From Pedosphaera sp. (GTDB lineage: Bacteria > Verrucomicrobiota > Verrucomicrobiae > Limisphaerales > Pedosphaeraceae): DNA of 6,705 bases. Under the pieces are notes generated by a model. That model saw only the letters and a program-made list of their open reading frames with translations, was not told where the DNA came from and searched no databases. Location of the stretch: NCBI GenBank assembly GCA_028293265.1, contig JAQGPB010000360.1, positions 1 through 6,705 of the forward strand, read 5' to 3'. A program made the position numbers and the translations under genes. Below are positions 5,572 through 6,705 of the stretch, one piece after another. Numbering within the stretch: position 1 is the first letter of the stretch; every line of letters starts with the position of its first letter.

Positions 5572-6045
5572 CTAGGCCTTATTGCCGCACATGGCGGCCA
5601 TGCGCTTTTTCATTTCCTCCGGTGCAACATCTTCCTTATGCGTGGCGATGTGCCAGGTGTGGCCGAAAGGGTCGGTGACGGAGCCCATGCGGTCGCCGTA
5701 GAATTTGTCTTCGATGGGCCGGTCAATTTTTGCGCCGGCGGCGATGGCCTGTTTCACCAGCGCGTCCACGTCTTCAACGTAAAGCAGGATGGAAATGGGC
5801 GAACCGCCGAGTGATTGCGGACTGCGGGTGTTCATTTGCGGGGATTCATCGGCGAGCATGACGGGCGAATTGCCGATCTTGATTTCGGCATGACCGACTT
5901 TTCCGTCAGGACCGGACATGCGCATGATTTCGGTGGCGCCAAAGGCCTTCTTGTAAAACTCCAGGCCTTGGGCCGCGCCTTTGAGGATCAGGTAGGGTGT
6001 GACGGTGTGATAACCAGCGGGGATGGGTTTGATTTTGGTGTTCAT
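5572..6045 (-). CDS. VOC superfamily (PhnB/glyoxalase-like) protein
   Basis: The 157-aa product is a complete PhnB-like member of the vicinal oxygen chelate superfamily, made of two beta-alpha-beta-beta-beta units. The N-terminal unit reads GYHTVTPYLILKGAAQGLEF then YKKAFGATEIMRM (11-43) and GHAEIKIGNSPVMLADE (51-67). The second unit reads ISILLYVEDVDALVKQAIAAG (84-104) and ends with DRMGSVTDPFGHTWHIATHK (118-137). Members are often of unknown substrate, so no reaction should be assigned. The ATG at 6045 is preceded by an AT-rich stretch without a clear ribosome binding site. The gene lies 19 bp downstream of the dehydrogenase stop on the same strand and could be co-transcribed with it. A basic, Met-rich C-terminal tail (KKRMAAMCGNKA) follows the domain. 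Confidence 0.93.
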   Translation of the reverse strand: MNTKIKPIPAGYHTVTPYLILKGAAQGLEFYKKAFGATEIMRMSGPDGKVGHAEIKIGNSPVMLADESPQMNTRSPQSLGGSPISILLYVEDVDALVKQAIAAGAKIDRPIEDKFYGDRMGSVTDPFGHTWHIATHKEDVAPEEMKKRMAAMCGNKA

Positions 6046-6064
6046 AGTTTTTATTTAATTGGGT

Positions 6065-6705
6065 TCAAGGAAAGAGGCCGCGGACTTTTTTGGCTTCGCG
6101 GACGCGGCTGATGCCGAGGCTCAGGGCAGCCATGCGCATGGGCATGGCTTGTTTGCGGCTCAAGGCCAGGGTCTGGGTGAATGCGCCTTCGAGGATGCGG
6201 AAGAGCTTGTCGGTCACTTCGGTTTCGTTCCAGAAGAAGCTTTGCAAATCCTGCACCCACTCGAAGTAGGAGACGACCACGCCGCCGGCATTGCACAATA
6301 CGTCAGGGATGAGAAAGATATCGTTTCGCTGTTCGAGAATGGCATCGGCCTCGGGGGTGGTGGGGCCGTTGGCGGCTTCCGCGAGGATGCGGCATTGGAT
6401 TCTGCCCGCGTTCTGTTTGGTGATCTGCCGTTCCATGGCGGCGGGGACGAGGATGTCGCAGGGGGTGACGAGCAGTTGTTCGTTGGAGATGGCATCGGCT
6501 TCGGGAAAGCCGACGACGGTTTTGTTTGCATTGACGAATTCTTCGAGCTTCCAGAGGTCGAGTCCTTTGGCATTGAAGAGGCCGCCGAAGGCGTCGCTGA
6601 CGGCGATAATCTTGATGCCGTATTTGGCCATGGAAAGGGCGGCGACGGAGCCGACGTTGCCGAAGCCCTGGACAACGGCGGTGGATTTGGCGACGTCGAG
6701 GCTGA
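6065..6705 (-). CDS. Glu/Leu/Phe/Val dehydrogenase (glutamate dehydrogenase), C-terminal part
   Basis: The frame enters from the right edge of the window and gives the last 212 residues; the N-terminal catalytic part, including the catalytic Lys, lies outside. Numbered within the fragment, the NAD(P)-binding domain shows VQGFGNVGS (11-19, the GxGxxG dinucleotide loop), SDAFGGLFN (36-44), CDILVPAAM (82-90), AEAANGPTTPEAD (108-120) and PDVLCNAGGVVVSYFEW (133-149). These are typical of hexameric glutamate dehydrogenases (RocG/GdhA type), which interconvert glutamate and 2-oxoglutarate plus ammonium. Branched-chain or phenylalanine dehydrogenases share the fold, but FEWVQDLQ and the AANGPTTPEAD context favour glutamate dehydrogenase. 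Cofactor choice cannot be settled. The ATG at 6631 is internal, not the start. It is followed 19 bp later by the VOC gene. Confidence 0.94.
   Translation of the reverse strand, partial: SLDVAKSTAVVQGFGNVGSVAALSMAKYGIKIIAVSDAFGGLFNAKGLDLWKLEEFVNANKTVVGFPEADAISNEQLLVTPCDILVPAAMERQITKQNAGRIQCRILAEAANGPTTPEADAILEQRNDIFLIPDVLCNAGGVVVSYFEWVQDLQSFFWNETEVTDKLFRILEGAFTQTLALSRKQAMPMRMAALSLGISRVREAKKVRGLFP

Noticed and set aside
6214..6675. Minus-strand Ser/Pro-rich open frame overlapping the dehydrogenase
   Set aside because: Out of frame with the dehydrogenase motifs; low-complexity shadow.
1..6705. CRISPR array, tRNA, rRNA, transposase or attachment site
   Set aside because: No regularly spaced direct repeats, no tRNA-like cloverleaf, no rRNA signature and no transposase motif were seen on either strand.

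Overview
The window is a moderately GC-rich bacterial chromosome segment carrying seven protein-coding loci. They are mostly housekeeping or accessory genes of unrelated function, arranged as divergent and convergent pairs rather than one operon. I think the source is a member of Verrucomicrobiota, perhaps a Limisphaerales/Pedosphaera-like soil or freshwater lineage. The hints are the style of the short intergenic repeats (tandem hairpins with a GGCTGGTAGCC core, CCACTGAC-type repeats, GCTCCAA tandem repeats), the PriA motif variant KGLHFPN, and the gene style. This placement is inference from recall, not from a search.

Layout. Positions 1-177 are non-coding and contain two tandem perfect hairpins and a CCACTGAC-like repeat. 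A small membrane-anchored lytic transglycosylase lies on the minus strand (178-744). It is divergent from a full-length priA replication-restart helicase on the plus strand (878-3178); the 133 bp between them hold a short palindrome. priA converges, with only 3 bp between stop codons, on a damaged minus-strand locus (3182-3791). That locus has a nucleotidyltransferase-fold gene carrying an apparent one-base frameshift and an apparent truncation, fused in frame to a short uncharacterised protein. Next on the minus strand is an SCO1/SenC-type copper chaperone lipoprotein with an N-terminal CusF-like copper domain (3883-4815). It is divergent from an MntR-type manganese regulator on the plus strand (4922-5359), and the gap between them holds three TGGCAA half-sites. 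Positions 5360-5571 are non-coding with a CCCTCTCCCC hairpin repeat. At the right end, minus-strand genes encode a PhnB-like VOC protein (5572-6045) and the C-terminal 212 residues of a Glu/Leu/Phe/Val dehydrogenase (6065 to the window edge).

How the genes relate. I see no single pathway. Metal handling is a loose theme (copper delivery beside a manganese sensor). The dehydrogenase and VOC genes, 19 bp apart on one strand, are the only plausible co-transcribed pair besides the broken nucleotidyltransferase locus. No CRISPR array, tRNA, rRNA or transposase was seen. The most notable points are a 7-bp tandem repeat of intergenic type sitting in frame inside priA, and the decaying nucleotidyltransferase locus, which has lost both its reading frame and its catalytic acidic residues. 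I did not find convincing evidence of a new multi-gene system.
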